Shown piece by piece: positions 1-8,866 of a stretch of DNA of 64,000 bases. This DNA is from Brumimicrobium mesophilum (lineage in GTDB: Bacteria; Bacteroidota; Bacteroidia; Flavobacteriales_D; Crocinitomicaceae): the NCBI RefSeq assembly GCF_003025005.1, contig NZ_PVSS01000001.1:310001-374000 (forward strand). The letters are read 5' to 3'. Positions within the stretch are counted from its first letter, which is position 1. Each line of letters opens with the position of its first letter. The position numbers and the translations under genes were made by a program. The notes under the pieces are model-generated. The model did no database searches. It saw only the letters and a program-made list of their open reading frames with translations, and was not told the origin of the DNA.

Positions 1-11
1 CAATACCATGA

Positions 12-389
12 TTATCTGTAAGAACCTTTATAAATAATTTTAAATAAGCCTATCCCAAAAATACAACCAATTCCATTAGCAATCAAGTCAAATATTTCAA
101 ATGATCTCGTTTCTACGGCATAATCCTGCAGAAACTCAAGCAATACACCGATTAATAGTCCTCCAAAAAAACTAATTTGAAGTGCAAATCTTCGTATTCC
201 AACAGAAATAAATTGCCTTTTTAAACCAATTGCCCAAAATAAACATAAAAAAGTATACATTAAAAAATGCGCAACTTTATCTACATTTTTAATTTGAAAG
301 TCATTCAGGCTCACGTTTGAACTGGGAACAAGACTTAAAACTACAACAAGTGCTGTCCAAATTAGACTTGGAAAAATAAATCGAAGCAC
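12..389 (-). CDS. VanZ-like family membrane protein
   Basis: Protein of 125 residues with about four hydrophobic segments (near residues 5-22, 41-57, 70-88 and 103-119). It carries the pattern of VanZ-like proteins: SLVPS after the first helix, DKVAHF at 37-42, LLEFLQ at 83-88 and DLIANGIG at 101-108. VanZ-like proteins are small inner-membrane proteins; the founding member gives low-level teicoplanin resistance, but most homologues have no known role. It starts 3 bp after the gcvH stop on the same strand, so it is probably co-transcribed as the second gene. The family call is fairly safe, the function is not known. Confidence 0.8.
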   Translation of the reverse strand: MLRFIFPSLIWTALVVVLSLVPSSNVSLNDFQIKNVDKVAHFLMYTFLCLFWAIGLKRQFISVGIRRFALQISFFGGLLIGVLLEFLQDYAVETRSFEIFDLIANGIGCIFGIGLFKIIYKGSYR

Positions 390-392
390 GAC

Positions 393-773
393 TTATTTCC
401 CAATCAATTCTTTATAGTCAGCGCTACTTAACAATCCGTCTAGTCCTTCTTGATCAGTTGTTTTCACTTTAATCATCCAACCTTCACCATACGGATCTGA
501 GTTTACCAACTCTGGATTTGACTCCAATTCTTCATTGAACTCTACCACTTCACCTGAAACAGGCATAAACAAATCTGAAACAGTTTTTACAGCTTCAATA
601 GAACCAAAAACTTCTTCGCGCTCTAATTCTTCACCTTCGGTTTCAACTTCAACGAAAACGATATCACCAAGTTCACTTTGTGCGAATTCAGTAACACCGA
701 TTGTCACCATATCACCTTCTACTAAACACCATTCGTGGTCTTTTGTATATTTTAAATTTTCAGGAATGTTCAT
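393..773 (-). CDS. gcvH: Glycine cleavage system H protein
   Basis: Lipoyl carrier protein of 126 residues, the usual GcvH length. It shuttles the aminomethyl group between the P, T and L proteins of the cytoplasmic glycine cleavage complex. The lipoylation site is Lys63 in the motif [11 protein letters not shown] (57-67), and the N-terminal KYTKDHEW (8-15) is typical. No gcvT or gcvP lies in the window, so the complex is encoded elsewhere. A promoter -7 box sits about 20 bp upstream of the ATG. The downstream vanZ-like gene follows after 3 bp. Confidence 0.96.
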   Translation of the reverse strand: MNIPENLKYTKDHEWCLVEGDMVTIGVTEFAQSELGDIVFVEVETEGEELEREEVFGSIEAVKTVSDLFMPVSGEVVEFNEELESNPELVNSDPYGEGWMIKVKTTDQEGLDGLLSSADYKELIGK

Positions 774-792
774 AGTTATTAAATTTTGGATT

Positions 793-800
793 CAAATGTA
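793..800 (-). promoter_or_regulatory. Bacteroidota -7 box TACATTTG for gcvH
   Basis: On the minus strand the sequence reads TACATTTG, a full match to the Bacteroidota TAnnTTTG -7 element. It ends about 19 bp before the gcvH ATG. No clear -33 TTG is present at the expected spacing. Confidence 0.55.
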
Positions 801-1023
801 AAATTTTTATGTGAAACTACTTGAGTTTTTATGAAAATATTCGACTTTACATATGCTTTCGATGGGAATATTGGATACTGACTTATGATTTCTATTTGAA
901 AATCGAATTTTATTCCAATTTCATCAGCTTTTATATGTTACATGAATGCAAAGTAAGCTGGGATAAAAAGGCTCAAAATATTATTAAAAAATCTATGGTT
1001 TTTAATTAGCCATTTGCGTTCAA

Positions 1024-1164
1024 ATAGTTCCAAAACTATAAGCCATTGAAACGGCTAGAACTTGAATGAATTAACTCTTTTGAATGTGGGATGAACCCCA
1101 CATCAATAGAGTTCTAATCAAAAAAACAATTCTTGTGAAAATCCAAAACTGGTTTCAACCACTT
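1024..1164. repeat. Cluster of four REP-like palindromes
   Basis: Four short hairpins follow one another between gcvH and prfB. They are ATAGTTCCAAAACTAT (1024-1039), AGCCATTGAAACGGCT (1041-1056), TGTGGGATGAACCCCACA (1085-1102) and AACTGGTTTCAACCACTT (1147-1164). The third lies in a 41-bp element (1073-1113) that recurs in inverted orientation at 42700-42740. Several share a central TTGAAA or ATGAA. No transposase of the RAYT type is in the window. The rest of 774-1267 shows nothing else. Confidence 0.7.
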
Positions 1165-1267
1165 ACCTTAAAAGATATATTAGGCTGAATTTGACAATAA
1201 ATCCAAGCATTTTAGGGCTTCTCATGCTAAAAATCTATAATTTACATGCTTAATACCGCCAAAATTT

Positions 1268-1275
1268 TAATTTTG
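1268..1275 (+). promoter_or_regulatory. -7 box TAATTTTG, likely leaderless promoter of prfB
   Basis: TAATTTTG matches TAnnTTTG and ends 5 nt before the ATG at 1281. Transcription would then start at or next to that ATG. It overlaps the alternative GTG start at 1275, which argues for the ATG. No -33 TTG was recognised. Confidence 0.5.
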
Positions 1276-1280
1276 TGTTT

Positions 1281-2366
1281 ATGGTAAATAGCGACCAAAT
1301 AAAATCCCTAAATGAACGGATTAAAAACTTGTTCATCTACTTGTCTATTGACGAGAAAAAAAGAACTATCCATGAAAATGAACTGGCCGCACAAGACCCA
1401 AGTTTTTGGGACGATCCAAAAAAAGCTGAAGTGCTTTTAAAGAAAAATCGTCAACTGAAATTTTGGGTAGATTCTACTCATTCTTTAGAACAAAGAACAG
1501 AGGATTTAGAAGTGCTTATAGAATTTTATAATGATGGCTCAGGCACTGTCGAAGAAATTGAAGCCTTATACAAAAAGATAATAAGCGACCTAGAAAGTTT
1601 AGAATTAAAAAACATGCTTTCAGGAGAAGAAGATAACTTGAACGCTGTTTTACAAATCACGGCTGGAGCGGGTGGAACAGAAAGTTGCGACTGGGCAAAC
1701 ATGCTCTTACGCATGTATTTAATGTGGGGAGAAAAGAATGGTTATAAAATTAAGGAACTCAACTATCAAGAGGGCGAAGTTGCAGGAATAAAAACTGTAA
1801 CCATAGAATTCGATGGAGATTTTGCTTTTGGCTACCTTAAAGGAGAGAATGGAGTGCACAGATTAGTTCGAATTTCGCCTTTTGACTCAAATGCAAAAAG
1901 ACACACTTCTTTTGCATCTGTTTATGTATACCCACTTGTAGATGACACTATAGAAATTGACATCAATCCGGCAGACATATCTTTTGAAACATTTAGATCT
2001 GGAGGAAAGGGTGGACAAAATGTAAATAAAGTTGAGACAGCGGTTAGATTACGCCATGCCCCATCCGGAATTGTGATTGAAAATTCGGAATCACGTTCAC
2101 AATTGGGGAATAAGGAAAAAGCTATGCAACTTCTAAAATCTCAGCTTTATGAGTTGGAATTACGCAAAAGACTGGAAAAAAGAACAGAAATTGAATCGGA
2201 AAAGAAGAACATTGAATGGGGTTCTCAAATTCGAAATTACGTCATGCATCCATACAAATTAGTAAAAGACGTTAGAACAGGTTACGAGACAGGAAACGTT
2301 GATGATGTAATGGATGGAGGTTTAAATGACTTCCTCAAAGCGTATCTAATGGAATACGGTTCTTAA
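1281..2366 (+). CDS. prfB: Peptide chain release factor 2
   Basis: Class I release factor of 361 residues that ends translation at UGA and UAA. The codon-recognition tripeptide SPF (199-201 counted from the ATG) and the catalytic GGQ (244-246, within [14 protein letters not shown]) are both present. A GTG at 1275 opens the same frame two codons earlier, but it overlaps a promoter -7 box, so the ATG at 1281 is preferred. In many bacteria prfB needs a programmed +1 frameshift at an early UGA. Here the equivalent site (YLSIDEKK) is in frame with no stop, so that autoregulation is absent. Confidence 0.96.
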   Translation: MVNSDQIKSLNERIKNLFIYLSIDEKKRTIHENELAAQDPSFWDDPKKAEVLLKKNRQLKFWVDSTHSLEQRTEDLEVLIEFYNDGSGTVEEIEALYKKIISDLESLELKNMLSGEEDNLNAVLQITAGAGGTESCDWANMLLRMYLMWGEKNGYKIKELNYQEGEVAGIKTVTIEFDGDFAFGYLKGENGVHRLVRISPFDSNAKRHTSFASVYVYPLVDDTIEIDINPADISFETFRSGGKGGQNVNKVETAVRLRHAPSGIVIENSESRSQLGNKEKAMQLLKSQLYELELRKRLEKRTEIESEKKNIEWGSQIRNYVMHPYKLVKDVRTGYETGNVDDVMDGGLNDFLKAYLMEYGS

Positions 2367-2401
2367 TAAATCATAAACGTTTGAAAGTTATCTTATTATT
2401 A

Positions 2402-2409
2402 TATATTTT
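2402..2409 (+). promoter_or_regulatory. Promoter upstream of coiled-coil membrane protein gene
   Basis: TTTG at 2380-2383 and TATATTTT at 2402-2409 are separated by 18 bp. This fits the Bacteroidota -33 TTTG and -7 TAnnTTTG layout with one mismatch in the -7 box. The predicted leader is about 20 nt. Confidence 0.45.
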
Positions 2410-2432
2410 CGCAACATAAACAAACCAACAAT

Positions 2433-3407
2433 ATGTCAGAACAAACACAGTTTAATAACGAGTCAAAAAAATCCTCAGCAGGAGTTTGGATTTTAGTTGC
2501 AATTATCGCCTTAATTGGAGTTGCTATTTTAGGATGGATGTATTCGAAAGAATCAAACGCCCGTGAAACATGTCAAACTACAAATGAGCAGCTTGAACAA
2601 GAAATGAACTCAATGAATGAAGCCCTAGGAGGTTACATTGATGGAGCTACAACAGATTTGAAATTAGATTTTCAAAACATGTTGGACACTTATGACAAGC
2701 TGATTGAAAAGGACGCTTCTAAGGCCGACAGTTTACAAATTCAAAAAGACAGTATTAGTGTTTTATTGGCACAATTAAAAGATACAAAAAACAGAAGTTA
2801 TTACGAAATCAACCAATTAAAGAAGCGTAATGGACAATTGCGTGAAATCATGAATCGTTATTTGATTACTATTGATTCATTGAACACTTTAAATGTAGAT
2901 TTAACTTCTCGTTTAGATCAAACAAGTTCTGAATTAAATTTAACGCAATCGGAGCGTGATTCTTTAAGAAAACAAAATGATCAAAACGCTGAATTATTAA
3001 CAAAAGGAGCGAAATTAAACGCTTTCAACTTTGTGAGTGAAGCATTGCGTTACCAAACATTTGGAGGATCTACGAAAGATGTGAATCGTGCAGCAAGAGC
3101 TGAAGTTCTTTCTTGTTCATTTACAATAGGTGAAAACAAAATTGCCAGAACTGGAAGCAAAACGATCTATATGCAAATTACTGCGCCTAACGGACAAGTA
3201 ATCTACAAACGTCCAAATGATGTGACTCAAGTTGCAGGAAGTGAAATTCTATTTACTGGAAAAAGAGAAATAGATTATCAAGGACAATTGGTAGACATGA
3301 CAATAGTTTACAACCTAGAAGGAAAGGAAGTAGCTAGTGGAAACTACGTAGTTAAAATATTTGCAGACGGAGCCCTTATTGGAAAAGATACATTTACATT
3401 GAAATAA
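2433..3407 (+). CDS. Membrane-anchored coiled-coil protein
   Basis: Protein of 324 residues with a short polar N-terminus, one transmembrane helix (about 17-37), a long heptad-rich region (about 45-190) and a C-terminal beta-rich domain (about 200-324). The predicted topology puts the coiled coil and C-terminal domain in the periplasm. No enzyme motif is visible and I do not recognise the family. It has its own promoter and a strong terminator, so it is probably monocistronic. Confidence 0.85.
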   Translation: MSEQTQFNNESKKSSAGVWILVAIIALIGVAILGWMYSKESNARETCQTTNEQLEQEMNSMNEALGGYIDGATTDLKLDFQNMLDTYDKLIEKDASKADSLQIQKDSISVLLAQLKDTKNRSYYEINQLKKRNGQLREIMNRYLITIDSLNTLNVDLTSRLDQTSSELNLTQSERDSLRKQNDQNAELLTKGAKLNAFNFVSEALRYQTFGGSTKDVNRAARAEVLSCSFTIGENKIARTGSKTIYMQITAPNGQVIYKRPNDVTQVAGSEILFTGKREIDYQGQLVDMTIVYNLEGKEVASGNYVVKIFADGALIGKDTFTLK

Positions 3408-3448
3408 CTTCAAAGTGACATGAGGTAAACTCAGCACAATCAAATGCG

Positions 3449-3486
3449 AAGCACCATTAACAAATTTGTTAATGGTGCTTTTTTTA
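3449..3486 (+). terminator. Rho-independent terminator
   Basis: A perfect 13-bp stem, AAGCACCATTAAC paired with GTTAATGGTGCTT around a six-base loop, is followed by a run of T. It lies 42 bp after the stop of the coiled-coil protein gene. Confidence 0.85.
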
Positions 3487-3622
3487 TTCAAATGATGTAA
3501 AATTGCGTTCGTTTTTACAGGAATGACTGTTCAATACTTATATAATATAACAACTGTAAAATCATTCCTCAAAACAATTGAATAATTAAATGTTAAAGCT
3601 CATTTTTAAAGAGATAATTGGA

Positions 3623-3630
3623 TATTTTTG
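3623..3630 (+). promoter_or_regulatory. -7 box TATTTTTG upstream of SCO1-like gene
   Basis: The sequence matches TAnnTTTG. The predicted leader to the ATG at 3699 is about 65 nt. No -33 match was seen. Confidence 0.4.
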
Positions 3631-3698
3631 TAGTTAGATATTATTTTTTGAATGACCAATTTTCAAACAATAAGTAATTAGAATTAAAAGAAAATAGC

Positions 3699-4361
3699 AT
3701 GAGAGTTGTATTGACATTAATTATTTTGGTTATTGGGGTATTCACTGCCTACTACATTAATAAAGAAGGAATGGAAAGAAAACAGCTTCCTGTTATTCAA
3801 CCACGTGATGTAAATTCAGAAATGGTGGACCCAGAGTTAGTAAAAAAAGGAATCGGACACCGCGTTGGAAAGTTCTCATTGACCAACCAAAATGGAGAAA
3901 CAATCACTTTAGACGATGTGAAAGGAAGAATTTTTGTTGCTGAATATTTCTTTACTACTTGTTTGACTATCTGTCCAATTATGACAGAAGAAATGATGCG
4001 CGTTCAAGAAAGATTTTCTGGAAATGATGATTTAAAGATTTTAAGTTTTACTGTAGATCCTGAAATTGATTCTGTTGAAGTAATGAAAGCTTATGCAGAA
4101 AAACATAATGCAGTGGATGGGCAATGGCACTTTTTAACCGGAACTAAAGATGATTTATACAGCTTGGCAAGAAACTCATTCTTTGTACTGAAACCGGCTG
4201 AGGCAAGAAATTTAGGTGACGCTGGTTCAGATTTTATTCATACCAATAATTTTGTTTTGGTGGATAAAGAATTACAAATCAGAGGTTATTATGATGGAAC
4301 AAGTAGTGAAGAGATTGATGTACTAATGGAAGATATCGATCTTTTATTAAACGAAAAATAG
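3699..4361 (+). CDS. SCO1/SenC family copper chaperone-like protein
   Basis: Protein of 220 residues with an N-terminal membrane anchor (about 1-20) and a thioredoxin-fold SCO domain (about 54-215). The copper-binding Cys pair is Cys88 and Cys92 in TTCLTICP, and a conserved His lies in the FIHTNNFVLVD segment. SCO proteins deliver copper to the CuA site of cytochrome c oxidase or act as periplasmic thiol reductases. No oxidase genes are adjacent, so the partner is not shown by context. A small lipoprotein gene lies convergent just downstream. Confidence 0.92.
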   Translation: MRVVLTLIILVIGVFTAYYINKEGMERKQLPVIQPRDVNSEMVDPELVKKGIGHRVGKFSLTNQNGETITLDDVKGRIFVAEYFFTTCLTICPIMTEEMMRVQERFSGNDDLKILSFTVDPEIDSVEVMKAYAEKHNAVDGQWHFLTGTKDDLYSLARNSFFVLKPAEARNLGDAGSDFIHTNNFVLVDKELQIRGYYDGTSSEEIDVLMEDIDLLLNEK

Positions 4362-4393
4362 GTGTAATTAATTTTACACCTATTAAATATTTT
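4361..4393 (+). terminator. Putative terminator after SCO1-like gene
   Basis: GGTGTAA pairs with TTACACC around a short loop immediately after the stop codon, followed by an AT-rich stretch. The T run is interrupted, so the call is moderate. Confidence 0.5.
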
Positions 4394-4424
4394 ATTTCCG
4401 AAATTATCGGATGAATTGCTCTTT

Positions 4425-4562
4425 TTATTGTTGAGCTAAATCATTTTGCTCAGTTTGTGTATCAACTACTCCATAAGCATCGCACTTCGCTTTTGAAGAG
4501 CCACAAGAGGCCATTGATATAAAAAACAGTCCAACGAAAGCCCAAGGCATTACTTTTTTCAT
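4425..4562 (-). CDS. Small lipoprotein, 45 residues
   Basis: A short open reading frame encoding 45 residues that begin MKKVMPWAFVGLFF. It has a lipoprotein signal peptide and a lipobox (SMASC) with the lipidated Cys at residue 20. The mature part is only about 26 residues, contains CDAYG and ends in Gln. Small lipoproteins of this build with a CDAYG segment occur in other Bacteroidota, as far as I recall; the function is unknown. It is convergent with the SCO1-like gene. The clear signal peptide supports a real gene despite its size. Confidence 0.7.
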   Translation of the reverse strand: MKKVMPWAFVGLFFISMASCGSSKAKCDAYGVVDTQTEQNDLAQQ

Positions 4563-4634
4563 AGCTAAAATTTTATTTAAATAAGGTTTAATGCTGTAAA
4601 TATATAGAATTACAATTAACTAAAAGACTTTTTC

Positions 4635-4642
4635 TACATTTG
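4635..4642 (+). promoter_or_regulatory. -7 box TACATTTG upstream of BamA-like gene
   Basis: A full match to TAnnTTTG on the plus strand, giving a leader of about 50 nt to the ATG at 4697. No convincing -33 element. Confidence 0.45.
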
Positions 4643-4696
4643 ATTTCCTAAACTTGTAAAGAATAAAACGTTAACAAGTACGTTTAAGTGTATCGT

Positions 4697-6388
4697 ATGA
4701 TCAGAGTATTTAGCCTTCTAGGAATAATTTTCCCCTTCTTCATTTTGGGCCAAAATTCTTATCAATTGTCTTTTATTTCACAAGAGAGTAATCCGTTCAA
4801 GCCAAAAAAAGAAATGGTTTTGGAAAGTAAAGAGGAAGTACTGGAATACCTGAATAAGACAAGAAGTAAACACATCAAAAAAGGTTATGTTTTAGCTTCA
4901 ATAGATTCAGTAGAATTCAAACAAAACGAAGCAATTGTTCATTATTATAGAGGTGAAAAGTTCGAAAAGCTAAGTATTTCATTCGATGAAGAAGATGCTT
5001 ACCTCATCAGTAAGGTTCCCAGAATGAACGAAAGAATGATTTCAAAACTTCCGTTTAAACCTATTCTAGTTGAACAACTTTTGCTCGGACTAAATCAATA
5101 CTTAAACAACAATGGCTTTCCTTTTTCTAAGGTTTTTCTTACAGTGGAACAAATTGAAGCTGGAATATCTACCGCACATTTGAATATTGAAAAAGGTCCA
5201 CCTGTGAAAATTAAAAGTGTTTCAATAAAGGGAGAATCAAAAGTTCGAGATAAATTTGTTAGTAATGCCATTGCAATTAAAGAAGGTGATGATTATGACG
5301 CAGAATTGTTGCGAAATATTTCCAATAAGATTCAACAAATTCAATTCATAAAAGAAATTAGACCACATGAAATACTATTTACTCCAGAAGGCGCTGAAGT
5401 TTTTCTTTATTTAGAAAGTGTTCCTGTAAGCTTAATCAATGGAATTGTAGGACTTCAACCTGATCTCGTTACAGAAAAAACTGTTGTTACGGGTGATGTA
5501 AGATTGAAATTACTCAACATTTTAAAACGTGGAGAAGAATTAGACATCAATTGGAAAAGTTTACAGCCACAAACGCAAGAATTAGACCTGAGTTTTAGTT
5601 TTCCATTTTTATTTAATACTCCTTTTGGAATTGACACAAAGTTTGATCTATACAAACAAGACAGTACCTTTTTGAGTACGAATGTAAACTTTGGAATCAG
5701 ATATTTTCTTACCGGCGGAAGCTATATAAAAGTGTTTTATGAGGCCAACAATTCTAATTTACTTTCTGGCGCAACTTCCATTCCCAACAATAATTTATCT
5801 TCTTTATCAAACAACAGTTATGGAATTGGATTGTACCGTAATAACGTAGATTTTTTACCGAACCCAAGTAAAGGATTTCGATTATCGTTTGATATTTCAG
5901 CTGGACGAAGGAAAAGTAGACCAACTCAGGAAGACACAACAACAATTGCAACAACATTTAAAGGCAATTTAAATATGGAGGTGTTTTTTCCTTTAGCGAG
6001 GAGGCATGTAATTCGTTTGGCAAATACTACCAGAAGTTATTACGCACCAATTATTTACCAAAATGAAGTCTTTAGGTTTGGAGGGTTAACCACTCAAAGA
6101 GGGTTTAATGAAGAATTGCTTTTTGCTACCACCTTAACAACTTTTACCGCAGAATATCGATTTTTGGTTGATAGAACATCCCATGCTTTTGCATTTTTCG
6201 ATCAATCTTTTTATGAAAACAATTCTAGAGATTACACAAGTGACCAACCATTTGGGTTTGGAGCAGGTTTCAGTTTTGGAACGAATTTGGGGATTTTCTC
6301 AATTTCTTATGCCTTAGGAAAAGAGTTTAACAACCCTATTGAACTAAAGAACGGGAAAGTGCATTTTGGGTATGTGACTTATTTTTAA
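4697..6388 (+). CDS. Omp85/BamA-like outer membrane protein with POTRA domain
   Basis: Protein of 563 residues from the ATG; a GTG at 4688 would add three residues. The ATG is preferred because MIRVFSLLG begins a standard signal peptide ending near FILGQ. A POTRA-like domain covers about residues 160-240 (VSIKGESKV). The C-terminal half is a predicted beta barrel with the QRGF loop motif typical of Omp85 proteins, and the chain ends in Phe. Family members fold or translocate proteins at the outer membrane. It is shorter than BamA, which has five POTRA domains, so it is a BamA/TamA-related paralogue and not BamA. It is convergent with a second Omp85-type gene. Confidence 0.85.
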   Translation: MIRVFSLLGIIFPFFILGQNSYQLSFISQESNPFKPKKEMVLESKEEVLEYLNKTRSKHIKKGYVLASIDSVEFKQNEAIVHYYRGEKFEKLSISFDEEDAYLISKVPRMNERMISKLPFKPILVEQLLLGLNQYLNNNGFPFSKVFLTVEQIEAGISTAHLNIEKGPPVKIKSVSIKGESKVRDKFVSNAIAIKEGDDYDAELLRNISNKIQQIQFIKEIRPHEILFTPEGAEVFLYLESVPVSLINGIVGLQPDLVTEKTVVTGDVRLKLLNILKRGEELDINWKSLQPQTQELDLSFSFPFLFNTPFGIDTKFDLYKQDSTFLSTNVNFGIRYFLTGGSYIKVFYEANNSNLLSGATSIPNNNLSSLSNNSYGIGLYRNNVDFLPNPSKGFRLSFDISAGRRKSRPTQEDTTTIATTFKGNLNMEVFFPLARRHVIRLANTTRSYYAPIIYQNEVFRFGGLTTQRGFNEELLFATTLTTFTAEYRFLVDRTSHAFAFFDQSFYENNSRDYTSDQPFGFGAGFSFGTNLGIFSISYALGKEFNNPIELKNGKVHFGYVTYF

Positions 6389-6430
6389 GGGCAATATTCA
6401 TCCGCCATGCGCGAGTGGTTGAGTTCTAAA

Positions 6431-7513
6431 TTAAAACGCCTCACCAATAGTAAAATAAAAACCTGTTGTTAAATCACTTGAAACTCCAAAATCGATTCTG
6501 GCATTCACTTTTCTTTCTTTATCAATCTTAAAGCGAACCCCTAAACCAGCGGTTGTTCTGATGTTTTTCCATTGCAATTGGTCAATTTGATCTCCAACAA
6601 TAGCATTTCCGGCAAAAGCGACCATTCCAAAACGCCAAAAAACTGGCATTCTGTATTCTGCTTGCCAACCTATTTTTTGTTTAGCTAGCCAATATCCATC
6701 ATAATAACCACGCATTTGTTTGTTTCCTCCCATACTTGAAAGATGAAAAAACGGTGCATCTCCTTGAATGAATCTTCCGTAGACATTCGCAGCAATTACT
6801 TTGTCCTTTTTTAAATCAAAATAACGAATGGCATCTATAGTTGTTAGATTGTAAGTAAAATCGCTTCCTATCCAATTTCCAAAACGTTCAAAACTGGCTT
6901 GAATGGAATATCCTTTCGTTGGATAAAAATTATGATTTCTCGTGTCGTACTTAATTCCTACACCTAATCCACTTATTATTCCTCCTTGACTTCCAGTGAT
7001 GGTATTTTGAATCAACTGCCCTCCTTCTGCCCTTTCTACAACATCAAAATCATCGAAAGTGTAATGAATTCCGGCGTAAAAAGCAGGTAAAACTTCGTAA
7101 AAACCTTTAAATCGAACACGTGGATAATTCACCGAATATTGTTCTACTTCTCTTGGTTCATTTCCTAAACCATAAAAATTGTAGAAATAGCGATAATAGC
7201 CAACTTCACCATTGAATACGATCTTGTTTTGCATCGCCCATATATCAAAAGAAGCATAGGTTAACACTTGCTTTTCCAAAGTATAAGCCGCTCCTAAATT
7301 GATTTGTGACGGACGTAAAATAGTGTCATTTGGATTGGTTTTAAAGCTAAAAAATCCTGCCGCTCCAAATCCCAAACGGGTTTCTGGACCATAGAAAAGA
7401 ATAGGAATTCCAATGATTTTAGGAGAATATCTGCTTGTATCATTTTCTTGTGCTTTTACCGATGAAGGAAGTGCTACCAAGATGATAAAAAGAAAAAGTA
7501 AAAAGTATTTCAA
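6431..7513 (-). CDS. Omp85 superfamily barrel protein without POTRA
   Basis: Protein of 360 residues: a signal peptide (1-21, ending VKAQ) followed by a predicted 16-strand barrel of the bacterial surface antigen type. The loop motif is QMRGYYDG, the counterpart of the (V/I)RGF/Y motif in Omp85 barrels. No POTRA domain is present, since the barrel starts soon after the signal peptide. Barrel-only members are common in Bacteroidota and their substrates are unknown. The 3' end faces the BamA-like gene with a 42-bp gap. Confidence 0.82.
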   Translation of the reverse strand: MKYFLLFLFIILVALPSSVKAQENDTSRYSPKIIGIPILFYGPETRLGFGAAGFFSFKTNPNDTILRPSQINLGAAYTLEKQVLTYASFDIWAMQNKIVFNGEVGYYRYFYNFYGLGNEPREVEQYSVNYPRVRFKGFYEVLPAFYAGIHYTFDDFDVVERAEGGQLIQNTITGSQGGIISGLGVGIKYDTRNHNFYPTKGYSIQASFERFGNWIGSDFTYNLTTIDAIRYFDLKKDKVIAANVYGRFIQGDAPFFHLSSMGGNKQMRGYYDGYWLAKQKIGWQAEYRMPVFWRFGMVAFAGNAIVGDQIDQLQWKNIRTTAGLGVRFKIDKERKVNARIDFGVSSDLTTGFYFTIGEAF

Positions 7514-7677
7514 TTAGGTTTTTTTAGATGTAAATGTACGAAAGTTCTCACAGTTGTGATTGGTGAGCTTTCTATTTTCAACTTGAATTATAACAAGTAA
7601 TTGAACAATTAGTTTTAGCCAAGGATAGAATCAAAATATTTTTTCTTCATATATCGTTGAATTGTTTTCTTGTTGTT

Positions 7678-8769
7678 TTACCATGGACCATCCCTGTTCA
7701 CATTAACGAAATTATTATTCTCATATCGAAAAGCTCCTTTAAGACCTACAAACCAAAGTCGTTTTTGATCATCCTGAAACATACTAAAAGGAAAGGGCAT
7801 AAAATCATTATCCTCGCTCTTAATTTCTGTGAATGCAACGCCATCAAATCTATATATTTCCCTTTTGTTCACTGAAAACCAAAGCTGACCGTCATTATCT
7901 TCAAAAATGCAACCGATGCCATCTCCTTTACCGATCAGTTTTTCGGTAATATTCTTAATCGAAATTTCATTGTATTTAAAAATACCATTAGAAGTTGATA
8001 TCCAAAAATCACCATTTTCGCTTTCAATAATGTCATTTACAAAATTTGAAGAAAGGCCTTCATTTTCTGATATGTTTTTTAATATTGTGTCATTATAAAT
8101 AAATACCCCACCATTCGTTGCGAACCACATCCTTCCTTTACTATCTTCTATTATCGAATGAATCATTTTTGATGTGCTAACTCCAACTGCCGGGTTTATT
8201 TTACCTTCGGGAATTTCGAAGGGTGTTAATTTTAAACCATTAAAAGTGTAAACTCCTTGAGTTGTTCCGACCCAAATTAAACCATTTTGATCAATTTTCA
8301 TACTCCAAAGTCCTCCAACAGTTAGAATATCTTTTTCGTGATAGATTGTAAAAAATGTGCCGTCAAACTTGGCTATTCCCCCACCATAACCAATCCAAAT
8401 ATTTCCATCATCATTTTCGATAACAACATGAACAGTAACGTTTTTACCCTGCGAATCCTTAAGTTCAAAATAAACAAGGCCATTTTTATCATAACGACAA
8501 AGGCCATTTTGAGTTCCAAACCAAAAATCACCTTTACTGTCTTGAAAAACAGTTCTGATAACACCACTTATTTGATTTCCTTGGTAGTCCTTATCATTTA
8601 TGTTATTCCTATATTCCGGTTCCGTTTCTGCCTTTAAACTAATACTGTCTTTATGTACTTTTGAAATTAAAACGGGGAATGATTCATTATTTTGTCCAAT
8701 ACAAGGATTGAAAATGAATAAAAAGATCAGCGTAAAACATCCTGCTTGAATTCTTTGAAATAAATACAT
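7678..8769 (-). CDS. Exported two-component-regulator-propeller (Reg_prop) protein
   Basis: Protein of 363 residues with a signal peptide (about 1-25, ending IGQ). At least six Reg_prop repeats follow, for example DSKGDFWFGTQNGLCRYD, IDQNGLIWVGTTQGVYTFNG and ENGDFWISTSNGIFKYN. These repeats form a beta propeller and normally make up the periplasmic sensor of hybrid two-component systems or of sensor diguanylate cyclases. Here the chain ends after the propeller, with no transmembrane helix, kinase or DNA-binding domain. It is either a stand-alone propeller or a truncated sensor. Confidence 0.82.
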   Translation of the reverse strand: MYLFQRIQAGCFTLIFLFIFNPCIGQNNESFPVLISKVHKDSISLKAETEPEYRNNINDKDYQGNQISGVIRTVFQDSKGDFWFGTQNGLCRYDKNGLVYFELKDSQGKNVTVHVVIENDDGNIWIGYGGGIAKFDGTFFTIYHEKDILTVGGLWSMKIDQNGLIWVGTTQGVYTFNGLKLTPFEIPEGKINPAVGVSTSKMIHSIIEDSKGRMWFATNGGVFIYNDTILKNISENEGLSSNFVNDIIESENGDFWISTSNGIFKYNEISIKNITEKLIGKGDGIGCIFEDNDGQLWFSVNKREIYRFDGVAFTEIKSEDNDFMPFPFSMFQDDQKRLWFVGLKGAFRYENNNFVNVNRDGPW

Positions 8770-8866
8770 AATAATTTTTTATTCTTAATATCGTTATCCT
8801 AAAAAAGAGAGCGCAAACTCTGACTCATTGCAATCGCTAAGCAGATTTTGTTACAGCATTTTTAAT

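Noticed and set aside
535-801. Plus-strand open frame opposite gcvH
   Set aside because: Low-complexity Ser/Thr-rich translation; it is the antisense shadow of a well-supported gene.
821-1009. 62-residue frame in the gcvH-prfB gap
   Set aside because: No signal peptide, domain or promoter at the right place; the composition is that of AT-rich non-coding DNA.
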